A stretch of 32,246 nt of DNA from CAYMLL01 sp964390645 (GTDB taxonomy: Bacteria; Planctomycetota; UBA8108): contig CAYMLL010000046.1 of NCBI GenBank assembly GCA_964390645.1, forward strand, positions 1-32,246, given 5' to 3'. The position numbers and the translations under genes were made by a program. This document shows, in pieces, positions 16,046 to 24,700 of this stretch (the first letter of the stretch is position 1; each line of letters begins with the position of its first letter). The notes under the pieces were generated by a model. It did not search any database. It was not told the origin of the DNA and was given only the letters and a program-made list of their open reading frames with translations.

Positions 16046-16885
16046 GTGAATCTCAAGGATTTCTGGCTCGACAACAAGAAGTTCCTTCTGGCCGTGGGCG
16101 CTGCGCTCGTCGTCTTCCTGGCGATTCGTGACTTCGCCGTCGGCTTCATGGAGGACGCCGATCGCATGCGCAATTCCAGCCGCAGCGAGCGGCGCGAGCT
16201 CATCGCGCTGCACAAGGATCTGCGCAACAGCTACTGGGTCGAGCAGGCGAAGGTCGAGCAGTACGAGAAGCAGGAGACCAACCTGAAGAAGGCACTGTGC
16301 ATGGCGGAGGTGGACGGGCTCGACGGTGGCAACGAGGATCAACTTCGGGTCAAGTTCGACCAGGCGATCTCTCGAGTCTGGCAAGCGGTCCAGCAGGACG
16401 CCAACCGTGCCGGAATCCGTCTGCCTCCGCCGATCTCCTCGCAGGACGATTTCGTCGTCGGCTCGGAGGATGGCGTTCGCGAGTATCGCGTCTATTACTC
16501 GTACCTGCGCGTCGTGCAGCTGGCTCTCGAGGCTCTCGTGAAGGCGCGTGTCACCGAGATCGAGCAGCCGGAGGTGATCCCGCCGGAGTCTCTCCCGGTG
16601 GCAGACCATGATGGCGAGATCGTCTGCGTCTACCACGGTGTGCAGATAGGTGTGCGTGGAAGCTACGCGAGCATCCTGAAGGTCATCGAGCTCGTGCAGG
16701 TCGACGGGAGCTTCCTGCAGGCACGGCTGCGGAATCTGCGTGCGATCGGCTCACGGGAGTCCGAGGAGAGGCTGCTGCGCGGAGAGATCGAGTTTCACGG
16801 TATCGCCCTCGTCGAATCGAAGGAGGAGCCCGGCGAGAGCGGGGGACGGAGACCCCGCCGTGGTAACAGGCGCAGAGCGAGGTGA
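16046..16885 (+). CDS. PilO/GspM-like inner-membrane platform protein
   Basis: A 279-aa bitopic protein: short cytoplasmic N-terminus, TM at about 12-31, a charged coiled coil (about 45-85) and a periplasmic alpha/beta domain (about 110-265) ending in an Arg-rich tail. This layout, and its position straight after PilM-PilN, matches PilO/GspM, which pairs with PilN in the alignment complex. Sequence similarity is not obvious by eye, so the call rests on topology and context. The GTG start at 16046 has AGGGAA upstream. The next gene's ATG is four bases after the stop. Confidence 0.6.
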   Translation: MNLKDFWLDNKKFLLAVGAALVVFLAIRDFAVGFMEDADRMRNSSRSERRELIALHKDLRNSYWVEQAKVEQYEKQETNLKKALCMAEVDGLDGGNEDQLRVKFDQAISRVWQAVQQDANRAGIRLPPPISSQDDFVVGSEDGVREYRVYYSYLRVVQLALEALVKARVTEIEQPEVIPPESLPVADHDGEIVCVYHGVQIGVRGSYASILKVIELVQVDGSFLQARLRNLRAIGSRESEERLLRGEIEFHGIALVESKEEPGESGGRRPRRGNRRRAR

Positions 16886-16889
16886 CTCG

Positions 16890-17318
16890 ATGAGCTTCAA
16901 TCGAGAGAAAGTCGCGTTCGCGATCGCCGTCCTGGTCTTCATGGGCGGTGTTTACAGCGTCGTCGTGAGCTTCGTCAGCCCCGCTCAGCAGGTGCGAATC
17001 CCGAAGGTGGAGCTGCCTCGTGGAGAGCGTGAGCTCTTTGCGCCCGAATATCGTCGTTATGTTGCGGTCGAGGGCTCCGAGCGCAGTCCCTTCAGCTTCT
17101 CGGAGGGTTGGCAGCCGCTCGACACGGTTCCACTGCCCGGGCCGCCACTGCCGAGACGCGTCCGCGTCTTGCCGCTGCTTTCGGCGAGTGTCCCGGCCGA
17201 GGAGGGCGGACTGCTCTTCGAGTCGAAGCCGCCGGCGGAGAGTGACGGTGGACCATCCGATGCGGGAGCCGGGACCGGGGCCGGATCCGATGTGATCGAC
17301 ACGGGAGATGGATCATGA
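16890..17318 (+). CDS. Small bitopic protein in the PilP/GspC position
   Basis: A 142-aa protein with one N-terminal TM (about 9-29) and a Pro/Gly-rich, probably extended, periplasmic part (PLPGPPLPRR; tail of D, G, A and S). The ATG at 16890 is chosen because the frame upstream of it lies inside the preceding gene. Order and topology place it where PilP or GspC (the link to the secretin) usually sits, but no HR or PilP domain can be recognised. Its stop overlaps the next ATG (ATGA). Confidence 0.5.
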   Translation: MSFNREKVAFAIAVLVFMGGVYSVVVSFVSPAQQVRIPKVELPRGERELFAPEYRRYVAVEGSERSPFSFSEGWQPLDTVPLPGPPLPRRVRVLPLLSASVPAEEGGLLFESKPPAESDGGPSDAGAGTGAGSDVIDTGDGS

Positions 17319-19780
17319 TGGTTCGACCCACAGCGATCGCGATCATCTGCACGTCGATGACGACCGTCTTCGCCGAGGCCCTGCGTCCTCCCGCCGACGA
17401 GGTGAGGATCCGGCACCTGGATCGGGTCATTCGCGTCGACGGTGAGATCGTCGAGTGCAGGATCCTGACGCCGGACCCACAGGTCGGTCAGAAGATCCGG
17501 GTTCGCATTCGCACCGTGACGACGGATCTCGACGCCAGCACCTTCAAGGAGATCATCCCACGTCGCACGGCCGGACAGGCCTATGCGAACTGGGTCCGCT
17601 GGCTGCGTCGTGCTCGGCGCGAGGGTGGCGCGGTGTCGACTCTGCGTCAGCGCGCCGAGGCGGAGACCGCACTCGCGAGCTGGTGCGGCACGCCCCATCC
17701 GGAACTCGGAGGTGAGCCACCGATGCCGGACGCGGAGTTCGAGCACCGCGTCAAGGCCGCGACCGCCGACCCGACTCTGGCCGGCGTCTGGCCGCACGTG
17801 ATCGCTGGTCTGCGATTCCGCGTCGGGGTCGACGAGATCAGCGACGAGCAGCTCGACGAAGAGGTCACCCTTTACCTGTCCGCGATCCAGGCCGGCTACG
17901 AGAGTCCGGACATCGACCATCGTCTCGGTCTTCTTCTGGCGCGTCGGCTGCGGGTTCCCGAGCGGGCGACTCCGTATCTGGAGCGCGTGCTGCGAGCCCC
18001 GGGCAAGGGTGGCTCGGCGAACTCAGGACAGCGGCGGGAGGCGCGAGCGACGCTGGCCTCGATCCTGGTGTCGCTGGGGCGTCACGACGACGCTCTCGCG
18101 CTCTACGCCGAGGATCTCGGTGGCGATCTCTCGGCGCCGGAGAGCTTCGTCGCTCTCCGGGAGTCCGGGGAGATACTGGTCACTGTCGGCACGTCCGAGA
18201 GCATCGCACTGGCGCGGGAGCGGTTCGCGCTCGCCGCGAAGCTGCAGCCGGATTTTGCCGAGATCGAGCTCGAGCTCGCGGCGCTCGACTACGCCGGCGG
18301 GGATTACAAGGAGGCGTCCGAGCGCCTCAGGCGCTACCTCGCACAGGTTCCTTCGGACCTCGGCGCGCAGGTCGACATGGCCCTCGTCCACATCGCTCTG
18401 GGGAAGCTCAACCGCGCCGGCAAGGAGCTTTCGGCGCTGGTCTCGGGTGACGTCGCGGGGGAGACCGAGGTGCGTGCGCACCTCGGGCTGGGTTCCATCG
18501 CCGAGCTCCGCGGCAACGATGACGTCGCGGCCGCACAGTATCGCAGGGCGCTTGCGCTGGATGGGGATCATGTCGTCGCAGGCCTGCTTGCCGCGACGGT
18601 CGGTGTTCGCCAGGGAAGAGGCGATGACGCTCGCGAGATTCTCGAGAAGTTGCTCCTTTCGCATGCCGAGAGCCGAGCCGTCTTCGGGGCCTGCTCTCTT
18701 CTGCTCGCTCTCGTCGATGAATCCAGCGGCGACGGGGCGAAGGCCGCTGCGCGGCTCGAGTTTGCGGCGGACACTCGACCGAACGACGCCAGCGTGCTCG
18801 AGATGGTCGGGGTCGAGCTGCTGCGCGAGGGCAAGCTCGATCGCGGCTTCGGGTATCTCGTTCGCGCCAACGAGCTCGACTCCGGACGGCCTGCGACTCT
18901 CAGCGGGCTCGGCTACTACCACTATCAGCAAGGTGCACGGGAGCAGTCGGCGAAGCTCTTCGACGAGTCGCTGACGGCGCTCGGAAGGGGGGAGCCCCGC
19001 GGCCCCGATGCGCCGGACCGGCGTCGTTTGAAGGCCTATGCGACCGACGCCCGGGCTCTCATCCGGGACCTGGAGGTCCTGCAGGTGTGGATCGATGAGT
19101 TCGAGGGCGAGGATGGCGGACCGGTCGACGGATGGGAGGAGGTCGAAATCTACGGTATCGAGGTCTCCTTGCAGGAGTCGCGGGTCGAGCTGAAAGGACG
19201 ACAGCAGAAGACTTCGGACGGCGAGACGGGTATCCGGCTGTTGCGGAACTACCGTAGCTCGGACGTGGAGCGTGTCTCGGTGCGTGTGAGGATCGACTCG
19301 GGCATCGTGTCGCCGCTGTTGCGACTGGGCGGTCCGCAGGGGTCGCGAACCTCGCTCGCCGCGCTCGAGGTCTTTCGCGACCTCGACGGCAAGGTCAAGT
19401 TCCGCGCGCGCAACTCGCGCGGCGAGTGGATCGAGGCAGAGACGCCGGATGCCTCGGAGGATCCCGACGGGACGGGAGGCGTGTCGGTGAACGCGGACGA
19501 GCTGGTCTACACCGGTGGCGTGCCCTGGCCCGACGATCAGCAGTTCCACACGCTCGAGATCCGTCGGGCGCAGGGTAAGAGAGCGTCGTTGAAGCGAGGC
19601 GTCTTCGACGTGTTCTTCGACGGTGAGTCGGTCGCGCAGAACGTGCCGGTTGCCGGGATCTCGACCCGGTACGAGCTCGGCGTCTACGCGCGCACCGACG
19701 CGCTCGAGAACGAGTATTCGATCACGGTCGACGACTTCAAGGTCTTCCGTGTCAACCGCCGGGGGAGGCGCAAGAACTGA
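17315..19780 (+). CDS. Exported TPR protein with C-terminal LamG-like domain
   Basis: An 821-aa protein with a short hydrophobic leader (about 3-21), suggesting export or anchoring. After an N-terminal domain with a basic strand-rich start (about 25-190) come many TPR-type helical repeats (about 190-570; for example D-x-A-L-A-L-Y, LARERFALAAKLQPDFAE and QYRRALALDGDH). The last about 230 residues form a concanavalin/LamG-like beta-sandwich (SVRVRIDSGIVSPLLRLGG, FHTLEIRR, FDVFFDGESV, YELGVYAR, ITVDDFKVFRV). TPR proteins near pili (PilF/Tgl type) assist secretin or pilin assembly, and the beta-sandwich hints at glycan or protein binding. The start is ATG 17315 or the adjacent 17318. It overlaps gspG by one base. 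Confidence 0.75.
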   Translation: MMVRPTAIAIICTSMTTVFAEALRPPADEVRIRHLDRVIRVDGEIVECRILTPDPQVGQKIRVRIRTVTTDLDASTFKEIIPRRTAGQAYANWVRWLRRARREGGAVSTLRQRAEAETALASWCGTPHPELGGEPPMPDAEFEHRVKAATADPTLAGVWPHVIAGLRFRVGVDEISDEQLDEEVTLYLSAIQAGYESPDIDHRLGLLLARRLRVPERATPYLERVLRAPGKGGSANSGQRREARATLASILVSLGRHDDALALYAEDLGGDLSAPESFVALRESGEILVTVGTSESIALARERFALAAKLQPDFAEIELELAALDYAGGDYKEASERLRRYLAQVPSDLGAQVDMALVHIALGKLNRAGKELSALVSGDVAGETEVRAHLGLGSIAELRGNDDVAAAQYRRALALDGDHVVAGLLAATVGVRQGRGDDAREILEKLLLSHAESRAVFGACSLLLALVDESSGDGAKAAARLEFAADTRPNDASVLEMVGVELLREGKLDRGFGYLVRANELDSGRPATLSGLGYYHYQQGAREQSAKLFDESLTALGRGEPRGPDAPDRRRLKAYATDARALIRDLEVLQVWIDEFEGEDGGPVDGWEEVEIYGIEVSLQESRVELKGRQQKTSDGETGIRLLRNYRSSDVERVSVRVRIDSGIVSPLLRLGGPQGSRTSLAALEVFRDLDGKVKFRARNSRGEWIEAETPDASEDPDGTGGVSVNADELVYTGGVPWPDDQQFHTLEIRRAQGKRASLKRGVFDVFFDGESVAQNVPVAGISTRYELGVYARTDALENEYSITVDDFKVFRVNRRGRRKN

Positions 19781-20448
19781 TGCGAGCGGCGACAGGATCG
19801 ATGCGAGGAGACAGGGATTCCGGGGGCTTCACGCTCATCGAGCTCCTCGTCGTGATCTCGATCATCGCGGTCCTTGCCGGGCTGTCGGCCTGGGGGCTCA
19901 TGCGCGCCAGGGTGCGCGGAAAGGAGGGCGCGGTGAAGACCAACCTCATCGCGCTGAAGTCGTCAATCGAGCAGTACATGACCGAGCACGGCGACTACCC
20001 GCCGAGCTCGACGGAGGCCCTGGGGTTCAAGGGCAACGGCCTCAATGACGGGATCGAGACGCTGCTCGTGTCGCTGCAGACGGGCAAGCGCAACGGCCCG
20101 TTTCTCGGCGACCTCGATCCGGAGCAGCGATCCAACACCGACTCCGACGCGCTGTCGAAGACCGCCGCGAAGAAGCTCAGGAGGAAGATCGACTGGACCC
20201 GGCAGAACGACCGGCTCTTCGAGTACCACGACCAGTGGGGAAACCCGGTCGTCTACATTCACAACCGTGATTACGGCAAGACGTTCAGGATCGAGAAGGT
20301 CGATGGCGAGATCGTCGAGGTCCGGGCGGCGAAGGATCCCGAGACCGGCGGCTATTTCCTGCCCACCGGTTACCAGCTCTTCTCGCTGGGCTCCGACGAG
20401 GTTTTCGACGGCGGGGACGGAGACGACATCTGTCACTGGAAGAGCTGA
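19780..20448 (+). CDS. gspG: Major pseudopilin GspG-like
   Basis: A 222-aa type II secretion major pseudopilin. The prepilin site is G16 followed by FTLIELLVVISIIAVLAG, with Glu at mature position 5, so it is cleaved and N-methylated by a prepilin peptidase not present here. The GspG features E-x-Y...YP-S-T-E-A-L, W-G-N-P and a C-terminal Asp-rich calcium-type loop (DEVFDGGDGDD) are clear. It is longer than typical GspG (about 140 aa) because of a roughly 50-residue charged insertion before the WGNP region. The ATG at 19780 overlaps the previous stop by one base. ATG 19801 is an alternative that still keeps the prepilin site. Confidence 0.9.
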   Translation: MRAATGSMRGDRDSGGFTLIELLVVISIIAVLAGLSAWGLMRARVRGKEGAVKTNLIALKSSIEQYMTEHGDYPPSSTEALGFKGNGLNDGIETLLVSLQTGKRNGPFLGDLDPEQRSNTDSDALSKTAAKKLRRKIDWTRQNDRLFEYHDQWGNPVVYIHNRDYGKTFRIEKVDGEIVEVRAAKDPETGGYFLPTGYQLFSLGSDEVFDGGDGDDICHWKS

Positions 20449-21714
20449 ATGCGTGGAGGGAGCATCCCCTTGTCCCGGAGCGGATTCACGATTATCGAGC
20501 TCCTCGTGGTCATCGCGATCATCTCGCTTCTGGCCGGGCTCTCGGCGGGCGCGTTTCTCACGGCTCGCCGTAATCACCGGCTCGCCGCCGCCGCCGGGGA
20601 GCTTCAGGGCCTCCTGCGAGCGGCGCGCAACACGTCCGTGTCGTCGGGGACGCCGTCATTCGTCGTCGTCGATCCGTCGACTCGGCGGGTCTGGGCGCAG
20701 AGCTTCGAGACCGCTGGCGAGTGGAGCTTCGAGTCCGTCGGCGGTGACGGCGAGGTTCGCGACTTCGTGATGAGCGGCGGCTCCGTCGTCGAGGGGCGTC
20801 TCGGCAGTGGCGTCAACTTCGAGGGCGAGGGGGGCCACGTCGACTGTGGCGTCCGTCCGGCGTACGACCTGCGTGCGGGAGTCGTCATCGAGGCGTGGGT
20901 ACGCCACCACATGGAGCACCGTGTGAAGCCTCCTCGCTCCGATCGCAGCCGGAAGCGGCCCCGTCTGACCGGCAAGCGAAGGTCGGTCGTCGACGAGGAA
21001 CGATCCTTCACGATTCTCGAGAAGAAGGGGTCGTACTCGCTGGAGCTCACAGAAGAGGGCGCGCTGGTCGGGTCCATCGGCGACCACGTGGTGATCACCG
21101 AGGACGACGTCGTGGCCCCGGGGCGCTGGGTCTTCGTGTCGCTGCGCTACGATGGTCGAGCCCTCGACCTCGTCGCCGACGGTGTCGAACGCTCCACCTG
21201 GGCGCTGCGATCGGCCGAGCGCCTCGTGGGCAGGCGTCGCCACGAGCTGCCGGAAGAGATCCCCGTGACCGCGTCGCCCGTGACGATCTCATCGCCGCAG
21301 ACGTCGTTTCGCGGCGACATCGACGAGGTGCGTCTGCGGGGACGGATGGATACCCTCGTCTACGAGATTCCCGACTTCTACCGCATCATCGGATGGAAGA
21401 AAATCGTCCATTTCGACCGGCGCGGTCACCTCGATGCGGCGTTTCACGAGAGTACGGTGCGCATCGTGCTGGCGGAACTCGGCGACGACAAGTTCGAGAG
21501 CGTCGACGAAGCGGCGGGAAAAAAGGCACGGCGTCGACGAAGCGAGGGGACGGCCGACTTCTCGCTCACCTACGAGGAGTGGCTCGATACCGAGGCCGGT
21601 GAGGAGATGCTCGATATTGACCAGCGTACCGCGGAGCGACGTATCGAGGATGGGTCGCTCGGGAGTGCCAAGAAGTTGTCGATCGAGATTGATCGCCTTG
21701 GAGTGATTCAATGA
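20449..21714 (+). CDS. GspH-like pseudopilin containing a LamG domain
   Basis: A 421-aa protein with a type IV prepilin N-terminus (G12 followed by FTIIELLVVIAIISLLAGLSAG, Glu at mature +5) and GspH-like features after the helix (ARNTSVSSGTPSFVVVDPSTRRVW). Where a GspH globular domain of about 100 residues would end, a complete LamG/concanavalin-like domain is present (about 105-300; RLGSGVNFEG, VVIEAWVRHH, ILEKKGSYSLEL, GRWVFVSLRYDG, L-V-A-D-G, FRGDIDEVRLRGRMD). A charged C-terminal part follows. ATG 20449 directly abuts the gspG stop. Minor pseudopilins cap the pseudopilus, so the lectin-like domain would sit at its tip or side. Confidence 0.85.
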   Translation: MRGGSIPLSRSGFTIIELLVVIAIISLLAGLSAGAFLTARRNHRLAAAAGELQGLLRAARNTSVSSGTPSFVVVDPSTRRVWAQSFETAGEWSFESVGGDGEVRDFVMSGGSVVEGRLGSGVNFEGEGGHVDCGVRPAYDLRAGVVIEAWVRHHMEHRVKPPRSDRSRKRPRLTGKRRSVVDEERSFTILEKKGSYSLELTEEGALVGSIGDHVVITEDDVVAPGRWVFVSLRYDGRALDLVADGVERSTWALRSAERLVGRRRHELPEEIPVTASPVTISSPQTSFRGDIDEVRLRGRMDTLVYEIPDFYRIIGWKKIVHFDRRGHLDAAFHESTVRIVLAELGDDKFESVDEAAGKKARRRRSEGTADFSLTYEEWLDTEAGEEMLDIDQRTAERRIEDGSLGSAKKLSIEIDRLGVIQ

Positions 21715-24700
21715 TCTGGACGAGCACGTGGGCGGAATCAGTGCAAGCGTCGTCTCGCAGGGCGGTTGGCATCGCTCTGGTGATGGTGATCCTCGTGATC
21801 AGCGCGCTGGCGATCATCGGGGCTCCCTTCGTCGTTTCGATGATGCTCCATGACCGAGCGAGCCAGAACTTTTCGGGCGCCATCAAGGCGCGCCAGGCTG
21901 CCGAGAGCTACCGCAATCACGCGCGGGCTCGTCTGGAGCGTTCGCACGCTTCCGTGGAGTGGGAGGCGGAAAAGGATGCGCTCGAGGAGGAGCGGGAGCA
22001 GGGCGGCTCGCGACGCACGCGGCTCCTTGGCGGAGGTACTTCCCGGAATCGCATCGGTAGACGAACGAGTGGTTCGACGAGCAGCAAGGGCAGGGTCGGA
22101 GGCGGAGACCGTGGCCGTGAGGAGAGGGGTCGGCAGCTCCCCGAGGGCATGCGGGTCTCCAGCAAGGGACCCTCGGCGGTCCATCACGACTCTCCGGAGG
22201 AGATGAAGGTGTCGTTTCCTTCGACCATCGAGCTGCCGGACGATGCGCCGTCCGACCCGAACGCCGGTGATGACGGTATTGTCAGCTACCGCGATCCGCA
22301 GGGCATCACGGCGTCCGTGGAGGTCACCGATGAGCAGGGCAAGATCAACCTCAACAGCGCACCACCGACGCTGATCGCCAACGTCTTCGGCGTCGGTCAG
22401 CTCGCCAGGGCGCTGAAGGCCGGGGAGGACACGATTCACCTCGAGGACGCGTCGATGTTCCGCGGTGACGATGACCCGCTGACCATCGATGGCGCGGTCG
22501 TCGTCGTCAACGGTGACACCGGTCGCGCCGAGGCGCTCACCTACGGCGTGAAGAAGGGTGACTCGCTGTCCGGGATCTTCCGCGGCGCGTTCTTCTCGCC
22601 GGTGTCTTCTGGCGGCCTCCCGGCGGGCAGCTTCGTGTATGACCTCAAGGGCTGGAAGCTCGGGCATCACCGGTTCTGGTCGCCGAGATACGGCGGGTTC
22701 CATCCGAAGCGACTGACCGAGATGCGCTCGGTCGAGGCGATGCGCGAGATCGCGCACTGGCAGCTGGCGTCGCTGTTCCTCAACCGGATTCACGGCGGCG
22801 GTCTGACGAAGGACCTCCTCGCCCGGGCCGGCGTTCGTGCCAAGGGGCTGGCGAAGGTCGGGTTCGATCCGTCGATTTTCGACGACCCGATCGAGCGCAT
22901 GGATGTTCGTGAGCGCAGCGCGTACCGTCGCGCGAAGAGCGCGCTGGCGAAGCAGCGCTTCGACAGTCGCCTGCTCAAGCGTCTCGAGGAACGACGCGGC
23001 CCGCATCAGGTGCTAGAGCTCGCCACCCGTCTGCGTGGTGCGAAGCGCCGTGAGGTCAAGAAGGTCGAGAAGGACGTCGAGCGCCTCCTCGCGCAGGAGA
23101 AGAGCTCGCGCAGGAAGCTCGATCTGGACTCCAGGCACGCCAAGCGGGTGCTGAACCACCTCGCGGAAGTCTACGAGATCGCCGGCATCGAGACGATCCT
23201 GCCGGAGGACCTCGAGTATCACCGTGACGCGTTCACCGTCAGCTCACGACGGGCGACCCGGTGGAGCGAGCCGCAGGCGCTCATCGGCGACCTCTCGACG
23301 ACGGGTCCGACCTACTCCGTCGGCGTGCCGAGAGCCTCCGATTTCGGCCCCGGGACCATCGTTCGCCTCCGGCGGCACGATTCGCGTGAGCGATCGGAGT
23401 TCAACGTCGTGACCAAGTCGGCAGGCGCGCAGACCGGTTCCATCGAACTCGCATATCCGCCACGCTCCTCGTACAAGGCGTATCGAGGCACGGTCGAGGC
23501 GCTGGAGCGTCATTTCGTCAACGTCAACTCCGCTTCGCGCCGCGTGCTGCGCGCGGTCTTCACCGGCGTGCGCGGGCTCGACAGGAAGTCGGTGGTGACG
23601 CCCTACGAGGCGGACCGGCTCGCGGGTGTCGTCTACGCCGCTCGACCCATCGAGAGCGCAGAGCAGCTGCTCGGTGTCTTCACCAGTGCGGCGGGCTCGG
23701 ATGTGATCGACGACATCGATGTCGACCCTCTCTTCATCAACGCGGTGCAACCGAACAGCTACTTCCTGGGCTCCTCGACGACCGGCTTCGTTTACGCGAC
23801 GGGCGACTCGTACACGATCGAGTCGCGCTCGGTCCTGCGGTCGCCGGCCGGCAAGGAGGTCGCGCACGCGCGTTTCCGCGAGATCGTCGACGTCTCCCCG
23901 GCGGGTGTTCGTCAGACGGGGCTCGTCAGTCAGGTGGACTTCACCGCCGGCGTCTACCTGCGCAGTCCGCATCACTCCCCTCGCTTTCCCGAGGTCAACC
24001 ATCGCTTCCTGCTGCGCTTTCCCGGCAGCCTCTCGCATCTGATGCAGACCCGGCCATTGCTCCTTCATCGTCAGGAGCGTGTTTTCGCGGGCGCTGATGT
24101 CAGCTCGCTTCGACTCTTCACGTCGCAGACGCCACAGAAGAGCCTCGAGGAGTTCACCTCGGGCGAGGTGATGCGGTTCGAGGACACGTACGAGGGGCTC
24201 GAGCTCGAGCGTGGCGAGCCGTACGTGATCGAGATCCCGAGCCAGTCGGGTGGAGCCGGGGGCGGCGTGGGTGGGCTCGATAGCGAAGGGAGCGCGGACC
24301 TGACGACGGTGCCGGCGGGGTTCGAGTTCTGGGTGAGGATGAAGACCTATCCGGTCGCGCGTTCGCGCGACGGGTTCTACAAGCTTGTCGATTCCGGTGG
24401 CGGCGATCCTGAACGCAACCGCCTCGTTCTTCTCTACGACGACTCGCGTGGTCGAGTGCTGTTCCGCATCTACGACAGCGCGTTTCCCGACCCGTTGCTG
24501 AGGAACGACCGGGAGAGCGGCTCCTTCCTGGAGATCGAGGCCCTGCGTCCACTCGAGCTCGACGTCTGGTATCACATCAAGCTCGTCTGGGACGGTGTCT
24601 TCGGGGGCGGTGCGCAGCTCTTCGTCGACGGTGTGCCGGTGGGGAAGGACAACCTGTCGTCGGAGCTGACGGGGGCGATTCCCGCCACCGGGACGGTCAA

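Noticed and set aside
16740..16889. 50-codon upstream extension of the small PilP-position protein
   Set aside because: It overlaps the end of the PilO-like gene, and ATG 16890 right before a typical TM is the better start.
18023..19549. 508-codon antisense frame over the TPR-LamG gene
   Set aside because: Shadow frame produced by codon bias of the sense gene; composition is atypical and there is no ribosome-binding site.
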